64,000 bases of DNA from Smaragdicoccus niigatensis DSM 44881 = NBRC 103563 (GTDB taxonomy: Bacteria; Actinomycetota; Actinomycetes; Mycobacteriales; Mycobacteriaceae): assembly GCF_000380645.1 (NCBI RefSeq), contig NZ_AQXZ01000009.1, forward strand, positions 1 through 64,000. Reading direction: 5' to 3'. A program made the position numbers and the translations under genes. Under the pieces are notes generated by a model that made no database searches, was not told where the DNA came from, and saw only the letters and a program-made list of their open reading frames with translations. This document shows positions 56,846 through 64,000 of this stretch, one piece after another (the first letter of the stretch is position 1; the number at the start of each line of letters is the position of its first letter).

Positions 56846-56875
56846 TTGCAGGGTGACGACGACGGAACAGACCCA

Positions 56876-57751
56876 GTGAGCCGGGCTAGAGGAACGGTTT
56901 CGCTGCTCGGTCCCGCCGAGATCCGCACTTTCGCCGAGGAACTCGGCATCCGTCCGACGAAACAACTCGGCCAGAACTTCGTCCACGACCCGAACACCGT
57001 CCGGCGCATCGTCGACGTCGCCGGCGTCGATGAGAACGATGCGGTCATCGAGGTCGGTCCCGGCCTGGGATCGCTGACGCTCGCGCTGCTCGATGTCGTC
57101 GATTCGGTGACCGCCGTCGAGATCGACCCCGTTCTTGCCGGCCGCCTGCCGGACACAGTGGCCCAACGCGCCGCCTCAGAGGCTCACAGGCTGAAAATCA
57201 TCGGTGCGGACGCGTTGCGAGTACGGCGCGCGGATTTCGACGTCCAGCCGACGGCTCTCGTCGCCAACCTGCCGTACAACGTGTCCGTGCCGGTTCTGCT
57301 GCATCTGCTGGCCGAACTGCCGACGCTGCGGACCGCGCTCGTCATGGTGCAGGCCGAGGTTGCCGACCGGCTCGCCGCGGGCCCCGGCAACAAGGTCTAC
57401 GGGGTCCCGAGCGTCAAAGCCGGCTTCTTCGGCACTGTGTCGCGGGCGGGTTCGGTGGGCAAGAACGTCTTCTGGCCCGCGCCGCAGGTGATGTCCGGCC
57501 TCGTCCGGATCGACCGTTACGAAGAATCGCCCTGGCCCACCGATACCGAGTTCCGCAAGCGGGTCTTCACCGTCGTTGACGCGGCTTTCGCACAACGCCG
57601 GAAGACTCTGCGGGCCGCTTTGGCGGGCTGGGCCGGTAGTGCTCCCGCGGCGGAAGAGGCGCTCCGGGCCGCGGGAATCGACCCGGCAGCCCGCGGCGAG
57701 ACGCTGACCACCGCTGACTTCGTCCGGCTCGCGACCGCCCGTCGCGGCTGA
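56876..57751 (+). CDS. ksgA: 16S rRNA (adenine(1518)-N6/adenine(1519)-N6)-dimethyltransferase
   Basis: KsgA dimethylates two adenines near the 3' end of 16S rRNA. The 291-residue protein has [10 protein letters not shown] at the N-terminus, the SAM site [24 protein letters not shown] and the catalytic NLPYNVS. GTG 56876 is chosen with GGAA about 10 nt upstream; the frame is open to TTG 56846. The gene follows the second rpf after 30 nt, so it may be transcribed with it. Confidence 0.95.
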   Translation: MSRARGTVSLLGPAEIRTFAEELGIRPTKQLGQNFVHDPNTVRRIVDVAGVDENDAVIEVGPGLGSLTLALLDVVDSVTAVEIDPVLAGRLPDTVAQRAASEAHRLKIIGADALRVRRADFDVQPTALVANLPYNVSVPVLLHLLAELPTLRTALVMVQAEVADRLAAGPGNKVYGVPSVKAGFFGTVSRAGSVGKNVFWPAPQVMSGLVRIDRYEESPWPTDTEFRKRVFTVVDAAFAQRRKTLRAALAGWAGSAPAAEEALRAAGIDPAARGETLTTADFVRLATARRG

Positions 57752-57771
57752 GCCAGATACGCTTACTCCTT

Positions 57772-58716
57772 GTGCTGTCGGTAGTTCCGCGATCGGTGAC
57801 GGTCCGAGCCCCCGCGAAGGTCAATTTGTTCCTCGCGGTCGATGACCTGCGGCCTGATGGCTTCCATGACCTCGTCACCGTCTTTCAAGCGTTGTCGATC
57901 TACGACGAAATCACCGTCCGGCCGTCGACCGAGCTGTCGGTGTCGGTCAAGGGTGAGGGCGCCGCGGACGTTCCGACCGACGCGTCGAACCTCGTGTGGA
58001 AAGCCGCGGAGGTGCTCGCCGAGATCGGCAAGCGCGACCCCGAGGTCGACATCCACATCGACAAGTCCATCCCCGTAGCGGGTGGAATGGCGGGCGGCAG
58101 TGCCGATTGCGCGGCTGCGCTCGTCGGGCTCAATGCGCTGTGGCGTCTCGATCTGTCCCGCGACGAACTGCACGAGATCGGCGCTGAACTCGGCAGCGAC
58201 GTGCCCTTTGCGCTCCAGGGCGGTACCGCGATCGGCACGGGTCGAGGCGAGAAGCTTCTCCCGGTTCTCTCCCGGAACACGTTCCACTGGGTCCTCGCCC
58301 TCGCCAAGGGCGGGCTGAGCACGCCGTCGGTCTTCCACGAGCTCGATCGCTTGCGCGCGAACGGCTCGGCTCGGCTCATGGGCGAGCCGGAACTTCTCAT
58401 GCAGAAGCTCGTGCAAGGCGACGTCAACCACATCGCGGAGCTCATCGGCAACGACCTGCAGTCCGCGGCGCTGAGCCTCAAGCCGGAGCTGCGCCGAACC
58501 TTGCGTGCCGGTCAGGAGGCGGGCGCGCTGGCCGGAATCGTGTCCGGCTCGGGTCCGACGTGCGCGTTCCTCTGTCAGGACGCCGAGACTGCGATCCAAG
58601 TCAGCGCCGAACTCGCCGGCGCCGGGGTGTGCCGTAGCGTGCGTGTGGCATCGGGTCCGGTCCACGGCGCCCGCATCATTCCCGATTATCACGGAAGGGG
58701 AGGGCATCCCTCCTAG
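57772..58716 (+). CDS. ispE: 4-diphosphocytidyl-2-C-methyl-D-erythritol kinase
   Basis: IspE phosphorylates CDP-ME in the MEP pathway to isoprenoids, which feed decaprenyl phosphate for the cell wall. The 314-residue GHMP kinase shows AKVNLFLAV, the ATP loop [17 protein letters not shown] and [11 protein letters not shown], then [15 protein letters not shown] start 57772, 20 nt after ksgA. Its stop overlaps the ABC-F start by 1 nt (TAGTG). Confidence 0.96.
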   Translation: MLSVVPRSVTVRAPAKVNLFLAVDDLRPDGFHDLVTVFQALSIYDEITVRPSTELSVSVKGEGAADVPTDASNLVWKAAEVLAEIGKRDPEVDIHIDKSIPVAGGMAGGSADCAAALVGLNALWRLDLSRDELHEIGAELGSDVPFALQGGTAIGTGRGEKLLPVLSRNTFHWVLALAKGGLSTPSVFHELDRLRANGSARLMGEPELLMQKLVQGDVNHIAELIGNDLQSAALSLKPELRRTLRAGQEAGALAGIVSGSGPTCAFLCQDAETAIQVSAELAGAGVCRSVRVASGPVHGARIIPDYHGRGGHPS

Positions 58717-60479
58717 TGGCAAACCTCGTCAACCTCGAACAAGTCTCGAAATCCTTCGGCATCGCGCCGCTGCTCGACAACGTCTCGCTCGGCGTTCTGA
58801 CGGGTGAGCGCATCGGTGTCGTCGGGCTCAACGGTGGCGGCAAGACGACGATGCTCGAGATCCTCGCCGGTATCACCGAACCCGATTCCGGGCGCGTGAG
58901 TCGCGTGGGCGGACTGCGCATGGCTGTGGTCACCCAGCGCGGGCATTTGCCAAAAGGCGCCTCAGTCCGCTCGGTCGTCCTCGACCCACTCGGCGGCGAG
59001 GAACACGAATGGGCCGGTGACGCGCGCATTCGGAACATCCTCGAGGGCATTGGCCTGCGCGAACTCGAAGACGACCTCGACGCCAAGGTCGACTCTCTTT
59101 CCGGTGGTCAGCGTCGCCGGGTGGCGCTCGCCGCGGCGCTGGTTCAAGACCTCGATCTCCTCGTCCTTGACGAACCCACGAACCACCTCGACGTCGAGGG
59201 CGTCCAGTGGTTGGCGCAGCACTTGCTGGCGCGACGCAGCGCGCTCGTGGTCGTGACTCACGACCGCTGGTTCCTCGACACTGTCGCGAGCAAGACCTGG
59301 GAGGTTGCCGACGGTCGCGTCGAGAGCTACGAAGGCGGCTACAACGACTGGATCTTCGCGCGGGCCGAGCGCACCCGCCAGGCCGACGCGGCGGAATCTC
59401 GGCGCCGAAATCTAGCGCGCAAGGAACTCGCTTGGCTGCGCCGCGGAGCGCCGGCGCGAACGTCGAAGCCGAAATATCGAATCGAGGCGGCCGAGGCGCT
59501 CATCGCCGATGTCCCGCAGCCACGTGACGGTGTTGCGTTGGCCGCATTCGCCCGGCGTCGGCTCGGTCGCGTCGTCGTCGAACTCGAAGACGCCACGATC
59601 ACCACGCCGGACGGCCGGGTTCTGCTCGAGGACCTCACCTGGCGGCTCGCGCCGGGGGAGCGCGTCGGCTTGGTTGGTGTCAACGGTTCGGGAAAGACGA
59701 CGCTGCTGCGGGCGATCGCGGGGGAGGTGCAGCTGCAGTCCGGTCGACGTATCCAAGGGCAGACCGTCAGCATCGGCTGGCTGCGCCAGGAGCTCGACGA
59801 TCTTCCCGGCGGCATGCGGGTGCTCGAGGCCGTTCAGGAGATCGCGGGTCGAATTCAACTGGGGGACAAAGAAATCAGCGCCGGACAGCTGGCTGAGCGA
59901 CTCGGCTTCAGTCCAGCTCGGCAGCGCACGCCAGTGCGAGACCTCTCCGGAGGGGAACGTCGCCGCCTGCAATTGACCCGCATCTTGATGTCCGAGCCGA
60001 ATGTCTTGCTGCTCGATGAGCCGACGAACGACTTGGACATCGACACCTTGCAACAACTCGAGGATCTGCTCGACAACTGGGCGGGGACGATGATCGTGAT
60101 CAGCCACGACCGGTACCTCATCGAGCGCGTGTGCGACTCGGAATGGGCACTGTTCGGAGACGGAAAGCTGACCCACCTCCCCGGCGGCATCCCGCAGTAC
60201 CTGGAAAGGCGGGCGGCTACGGACGCGGTTTCTGGTTCGACGGCCATCAAGCCGGCAACCGACGGTGCTGCAGCACGGGCGGCCCGCAAGGAACTGGCAA
60301 AGGTCGAGCGTTTGATCCAGAAGCTCGACGCGCAGGAAGCCAAGCTTCACGCCCAACTCGCTGCGGCTGCGACTGACCCAGCTGCGGCGCTCGCACTCGA
60401 TGCGCAACTGCGCCAAGTGGTCGCCGAGAAGGAAGCCGCCGAGCACCAGTGGATGGAGCTCGCCGAACTCGCGGAGTAG
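58716..60479 (+). CDS. ABC-F family ATPase
   Basis: This soluble protein of 587 residues has two ATPase domains: Walker A GLNGGGKTT and GVNGSGKTT, signatures SLSGGQRRR and DLSGGERRR, Walker [13 protein letters not shown] and LLLDEPTNDLD. ABC-F proteins act on the ribosome (energy-dependent translation control, antibiotic resistance). The linker (about 225-265, Arg/Ala-rich) is the P-site tRNA interaction motif region, and the C-terminal coiled coil (about 505-585) is typical. Role beyond that is unknown. Confidence 0.94.
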   Translation: MANLVNLEQVSKSFGIAPLLDNVSLGVLTGERIGVVGLNGGGKTTMLEILAGITEPDSGRVSRVGGLRMAVVTQRGHLPKGASVRSVVLDPLGGEEHEWAGDARIRNILEGIGLRELEDDLDAKVDSLSGGQRRRVALAAALVQDLDLLVLDEPTNHLDVEGVQWLAQHLLARRSALVVVTHDRWFLDTVASKTWEVADGRVESYEGGYNDWIFARAERTRQADAAESRRRNLARKELAWLRRGAPARTSKPKYRIEAAEALIADVPQPRDGVALAAFARRRLGRVVVELEDATITTPDGRVLLEDLTWRLAPGERVGLVGVNGSGKTTLLRAIAGEVQLQSGRRIQGQTVSIGWLRQELDDLPGGMRVLEAVQEIAGRIQLGDKEISAGQLAERLGFSPARQRTPVRDLSGGERRRLQLTRILMSEPNVLLLDEPTNDLDIDTLQQLEDLLDNWAGTMIVISHDRYLIERVCDSEWALFGDGKLTHLPGGIPQYLERRAATDAVSGSTAIKPATDGAAARAARKELAKVERLIQKLDAQEAKLHAQLAAAATDPAAALALDAQLRQVVAEKEAAEHQWMELAELAE

Positions 60480-60483
60480 AGGC

Positions 60484-61254
60484 CTAGTGGCGGGTGTTCA
60501 CCAAGAGCAGGTTGCCGTTGTAGTGGTGCGTCACGTGGTTGACCGTCGACCCGAAGAATCGCCCAGGTCCGGCCATGCCCGAGTTTCCGATGACGAGGAG
60601 GTCGTAGCCCTTCGCGTTGGCCAGCGTTCGGCCAGGCTGGACACCGAGCAGCACGTCGGTTTCGATCTTCGCGGCCGGGTTCGCTGCCGTGATCGCGTCG
60701 GCCACCGGCTCGGCGATCCGGCGTGCGGCGCTGTCGCTGATTCCGACCGCAACGAGATGTGCTCGGGCACCCAGTTCTGTGCTCAGGGCCAGGCCTCGCT
60801 GAACGTCCAACCGCGACATCGGGGAGCCGTTCGTCGCGAGCCCGATCTTCGACCACTTGGGCTCGGTGCGGGTGAACAACACGTCTGCGGCACTGTGGTG
60901 CGACAGGTGGTTCGAGACGCTGACGACGATCCGGGATCCCGCGTGGTGCAGGCCCTCGGAACCGACGATGAACAGGCAGTCCGGGTTCTCCTTCGTCCAC
61001 GTGTGCAGGGCGCTCGAGGGATCACCGAGGCGGACTTCCTCCTCCTCGACCTCTGCGCCGAGTTCGGCCAACTTCTGGGCTGCCTTGTCGGCAGTCTCGT
61101 TGGCCCAGTACTCGCCTTGTTCGGCGTTGGCGGCAACGATCGGCACGCAGGGAACGCCGAGCGCGGACGCCAGACTCGCTGTGACTCGAATCGCCTGGGC
61201 CGCAGCCGCAGAGCCGTCGGTCCCGACAAAGATGCGTGGATAGAGCGTCGTCAC
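60484..61254 (-). CDS. Universal stress protein (tandem UspA domains)
   Basis: The 256-residue protein has two UspA-like domains: the first starts LYPRIFVGTDGSAAAAQAIR and has FIVGSEGLHHAGSRI, the second starts at KIGLATNGSPMSRLDVQRGL and ends LLVIGNSGMAGPGRFFGSTV, with GX2GX9G(S/T)-type ATP-binding loops. GTG 61254 is used because the longer frame overlaps the neighbouring oxidoreductase end. It is convergent with the ABC-F gene. Likely induced in stress or dormancy. Confidence 0.9.
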   Translation of the reverse strand: MTTLYPRIFVGTDGSAAAAQAIRVTASLASALGVPCVPIVAANAEQGEYWANETADKAAQKLAELGAEVEEEEVRLGDPSSALHTWTKENPDCLFIVGSEGLHHAGSRIVVSVSNHLSHHSAADVLFTRTEPKWSKIGLATNGSPMSRLDVQRGLALSTELGARAHLVAVGISDSAARRIAEPVADAITAANPAAKIETDVLLGVQPGRTLANAKGYDLLVIGNSGMAGPGRFFGSTVNHVTHHYNGNLLLVNTRH

Positions 61255-61304
61255 GGCATGCAGGCTAGGCGATGCAAGGTCATCCTGGGAAACGAAACTC
61301 CGAC

Positions 61305-63800
61305 TTAGTTCAGTACCTCGACCCGAGCGGGCACGTTCTTGTGCCACGGGGTGTTGAAGAACTTGTCGCGGCGGCTGTTTGTGGTCAGGTCATTGGGCGC
61401 CACGCCGACCTGCACCTCGACACCATCGGCGTTCGGGTAGGTGACGCCGAGGCCGTTCGGCAGCGAGATGTGCCCCTTCTGCATGATGTCCGTGACTTCA
61501 ACCGTGGCTTCGGCAGCACCCGCCGAAGTGACCACCCGGACGTTGTCGCCATCCGAGATCTGCAGTTCAGTCGCGTCGGCCGGCGATATTCGTAATGCGC
61601 CGCTACGGTCGCGTCGACGCCATTGCGGATCGCGGAAGATCACGTTGGCGGTGAATGCACGGCGTTCGCCGGCCGACAGCGTCAGCGGGAACTCCTCGGT
61701 GGTGTAACAGGGTTCGGTCGCGTCAAGCGTTGCGAGCTCCTCCAGCAGGACGGGGATGCTCGCGTGTATCCGCTGGTCGTCGTGGTGAATGTACTTCCAG
61801 GCGTCTTCGTACCGGTCCTCGGTGATCGTCACGCCTTCGCGGCGGGACTGGATCGCCTCGAAGAGCTGCTCTCCCTTGCTGAATCCGGTTCCGCGGTAGC
61901 CCGCCCGAGATACCGCATCGGGATACGCGATCGCGCAGATGTGTGCCATACCCCACACGACCGCGATCGATTCCTGTCCGGCCGGGAGAGTGGATCCCAG
62001 CGTCTTGTACAGCAGGTACGGCACCAGTCCGGCGAGATGCGGCTTGGCTGCGATCGTCGAAAAGAATGCCAGCGCGAACGCCGCACGGCTGGTGCGAGCG
62101 GCTGCGGTGAGGTCCTTGATGAGATCAGCGTCGACAACGCCCAACGCATCGATGAGCGCAACGTAGATCTCTGGCTCCGGACGGGTGCCCGGTAGGCGCT
62201 CCATCAGCGGTGCGCGCAGCTGATACGTGTTGTGCGGGAAGTGCAGTGTGAACATCGAGCCTTCCCATTTCTCGAACTGGCTGGTCGCGGGAAGCACGTA
62301 GTCCGCACAGCGAGCAGTCTCGGTGAAGGCGACGTCGACGACGACGGTGAGGTCGAGCTTCTCGAAAGCTGCCCGCATCCGGGCGGACTCGGGAAGTGAG
62401 TGCACTGGATTCGAGGCGTCGACCCACAACGCGCGCAACCGGTCCGGGTGATCGGTCAGGATCTCGTCGGTGATCGAGCTGGCCGGCACGAGCCCGGCCA
62501 GAATCCGGGCCCCGGTTACCGGAGTTACCTCGGGCGCGTTGTGCATGTTCAGGGTGTTGGCGATCGACCGGGCGAGCGGTACGGACACCGCATCGAAGAA
62601 CGCGTCGAGAGTTGCCTCGGAGATCGCGTTTGCCGCTCGTCGCGTCGGTGCAGTGCGGACCATTCCCGACATCGCGGCGCGCAGCAGGCCGGCGCCGCGC
62701 TTCATCGCGAGATCGCCGAGGACACGGCGGCCCGAAACGAGCGCGGACGTACGTGTGGGCGGAATGTGATGCCAGTAGCCGGCGAGCGGGAACAGCCAGG
62801 AGTGCATATGGACGGCACCGGGCTTACCGAAATTGCCGGTGAGGATCCACATGAGCTTGTTCAGGTACGACACCAAAGTGCTGTTGGGTCCGTGCTGGAC
62901 GCCGATGTCTTCGTAGGTCGCGACGCTCTTTGCCGAGGCGATGCGGCGCGCGGCGGTCCGGATCAGGTCTTCGGGTACGCCACACCGGCGGCTGTGGTCC
63001 GCGACATCGATGGGCCGCAGTGCGTCGACGACCTCATCGACACCGGTCGCATGTTCGGCCAGCCACGCATGATTGATCAGGTTCTCCTGAACGAGCGTTC
63101 CGAGGATTGCGGTCAGGCACCAGGCATCGGTTCCCGGCTTGACCTGAAGGTGGATGTCGGCGATGGCCGCCGTCTCCGATCGACGCGGATCGATGACGAT
63201 CATGGTCCGGTTGGGGTCGCGGGAAATCTCGCGCAGGACCGTCCGGGCATGGGCGACGCCGTGGCTTTGCCACGGGTTCTTCCCGACGAAGACGGCAACC
63301 TCTGACTTCTCGTAGTCCCCGCAGGTGTGGCTGCCGTACAGCTCACTGTCGACCCAGCCCTCGCCCGTCTTCTCCTGGGCGAGCGCGTTCGAGTAGTAGA
63401 CCCCGCCGACCGCGTGCAAAAGGCTTCTGCCGTAGGCCGCGCCGAGGTGATTTCCCTGGCCGCCGCCGGCGTAATAGAAGATCTTGTCCCCGCCGTGGGT
63501 GTCGCGGATTGCGCCCAGCTTGGCCGCGATTTCCGTGATCGCGGTGTTCCAGTCGATCTCTTCGTACGTGCCATCGGGTCGACGTCGGAGCGGGCTGGTG
63601 AGCCGATGCGGATTGCTCTGGTAGTGGTCCAGGCGAAGCGGCTTTTCGCAGGTGTAGCCCGCGGAGGCGGGGTGCGCCTTGTCGCCGCGGATCTTCACCA
63701 ACGCGCGATCCTGGACCTGCACTTCCAGTCCGCAGTTGCTCTCGCACAGGATGCAGGCGGTCTTCTGCCAGACGGCTTCCGCCGACTCGGTGGCGCTCAT
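61305..63800 (-). CDS. Molybdopterin-dependent oxidoreductase (formate dehydrogenase-like)
   Basis: The 831-residue enzyme of the DMSO-reductase family has an N-terminal 4Fe-4S site C16xxC19xxxC23 and C51, molybdopterin-binding domains (KNPWQSHGVAHAR, VIDPRRSETAAIADIHLQVK, DVAFTETARCADYVLPATSQ) and a C-terminal MGD-binding barrel (LSAGERRAFTANV to PWHKNVPARVEVLN). The molybdenum ligand is not certain. The substrate could be formate, nitrate or another small anion; no electron-transfer subunit is adjacent. ATG 63800. Confidence 0.9.
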   Translation of the reverse strand: MSATESAEAVWQKTACILCESNCGLEVQVQDRALVKIRGDKAHPASAGYTCEKPLRLDHYQSNPHRLTSPLRRRPDGTYEEIDWNTAITEIAAKLGAIRDTHGGDKIFYYAGGGQGNHLGAAYGRSLLHAVGGVYYSNALAQEKTGEGWVDSELYGSHTCGDYEKSEVAVFVGKNPWQSHGVAHARTVLREISRDPNRTMIVIDPRRSETAAIADIHLQVKPGTDAWCLTAILGTLVQENLINHAWLAEHATGVDEVVDALRPIDVADHSRRCGVPEDLIRTAARRIASAKSVATYEDIGVQHGPNSTLVSYLNKLMWILTGNFGKPGAVHMHSWLFPLAGYWHHIPPTRTSALVSGRRVLGDLAMKRGAGLLRAAMSGMVRTAPTRRAANAISEATLDAFFDAVSVPLARSIANTLNMHNAPEVTPVTGARILAGLVPASSITDEILTDHPDRLRALWVDASNPVHSLPESARMRAAFEKLDLTVVVDVAFTETARCADYVLPATSQFEKWEGSMFTLHFPHNTYQLRAPLMERLPGTRPEPEIYVALIDALGVVDADLIKDLTAAARTSRAAFALAFFSTIAAKPHLAGLVPYLLYKTLGSTLPAGQESIAVVWGMAHICAIAYPDAVSRAGYRGTGFSKGEQLFEAIQSRREGVTITEDRYEDAWKYIHHDDQRIHASIPVLLEELATLDATEPCYTTEEFPLTLSAGERRAFTANVIFRDPQWRRRDRSGALRISPADATELQISDGDNVRVVTSAGAAEATVEVTDIMQKGHISLPNGLGVTYPNADGVEVQVGVAPNDLTTNSRRDKFFNTPWHKNVPARVEVLN

Positions 63801-63813
63801 CGGCTCAACCTAC

Positions 63814-63829
63814 TAGACCGTTTGGTCTA
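63814..63829. promoter_or_regulatory. TAGACC-N4-GGTCTA palindrome upstream of the oxidoreductase
   Basis: TAGACCGTTTGGTCTA is a perfect 6-bp-arm dyad 13 nt before the oxidoreductase start and 10 nt after the MarR stop. Sites of this form are bound by TetR/AcrR-type repressors; the gene for such a protein is not in view. Confidence 0.6.
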
Positions 63830-63839
63830 TGACAATGGG

Positions 63840-64000
63840 TCACATGAAGGGGTCGGTGAGCGGTCGCAGTTCGGTGAGGATCTCGTGCAGTTGGGTCATC
63901 CGTCCGGGTCCGAGACGTTCGGTCCACTCCGCATAGATCGTGGCCTCGGTCGCCTCGGCGATCGTGACGATCTCCTTGCCCTTGGCGGTGAATCGGACCA
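63840..64000 (-). CDS. MarR-like regulator, C-terminal part (cut by window end)
   Basis: The visible 52 residues read VRFTAKGKEIVTIAEATEAT followed by IYAEWTERLGPGRMTQLHEI and end in DPFM. This is the end of a MarR winged helix (T-x-KG wing) plus the dimerization helix. The N-terminus lies outside the window. It precedes the oxidoreductase on the same strand, so may regulate it. Confidence 0.75.
   Translation of the reverse strand, partial: VRFTAKGKEIVTIAEATEATIYAEWTERLGPGRMTQLHEILTELRPLTDPFM

Overview
The window is chromosomal DNA from a high-GC actinobacterium of the order Mycobacteriales (Nocardiaceae/Gordoniaceae-like; genus not decidable from sequence alone). The evidence is a gene order closely matching the Mycobacterium tuberculosis segment Rv0949-Rv1011 (uvrD1/pcrA, M23 peptidase, sucCD, perM, purNH, mprAB-pepD-moaB2, mscL, FmdB-like protein, 5-FTHF ligase, galU, glp, rimJ, glpR, pmt, rsmI, metG, tatD, rpfB, ksgA, ispE), with strong G/C third-position bias and frequent GTG/TTG starts.

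Layout. 1-600: 3' end of an IS30-type transposase gene and a broken permease start. 0.6-20.9 kb: conserved core (DNA repair, TCA cycle, purines, cell-envelope stress signalling MprAB-PepD, divisome proteins PerM, Glp and GlpR), ending at a tRNA-Ala gene. 20.9-44.7 kb: accessory block absent from the M. tuberculosis order. It holds a TetR-flanked operon of FAH hydrolase, DoxX protein, a lipase-methyltransferase fusion and an acyltransferase; a small heat-shock cluster (J-domain protein, Hsp20, HspR-like MerR); a carbohydrate cluster (deacetylase, GH130, toroid protein, two glycosyltransferases); a His/Asp-repeat surface protein; cspA; and a complete lasso-peptide (RiPP) gene cluster at 36.5-43.0 kb. 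44.7-64 kb: core again (glycosyltransferase, SDR, ArsC, GntR, Pmt, RsmI, MetG, TatD, two tandem resuscitation-promoting factors, KsgA, IspE, ABC-F, USP, a molybdopterin oxidoreductase and a partial MarR gene).

The most interesting element is the lasso cluster. A 43-residue precursor gene at 39614-39745 (minus), shorter than usual ORF cut-offs, has the YxxPxLxxxG leader motif and a predicted core GASGLLADGVSGRRRKL with Gly1 and Asp8 placed for an eight-residue macrolactam. It is surrounded by cyclase (C), PqqD-like RRE (B1), transglutaminase-like protease (B2), an HPr-kinase-like kinase (K), an ABC exporter (D) and a divergent nucleotidyltransferase (N), the gene set seen around paeninodin-type phosphorylated lasso peptides. 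This core has a polybasic tail and no C-terminal Ser, and the leader has Val where Thr is usual, so the modification is open.

Other points: two 14-bp palindromic operators at the TetR promoter and a third 3.9 kb away; an 11-bp-phased CAG repeat array upstream of mprA; and a second rpf gene with a terminator-like 20-bp hairpin in its leader and another hairpin inside its coding sequence, which could make an RNA switch controlling rpf, ksgA and ispE.
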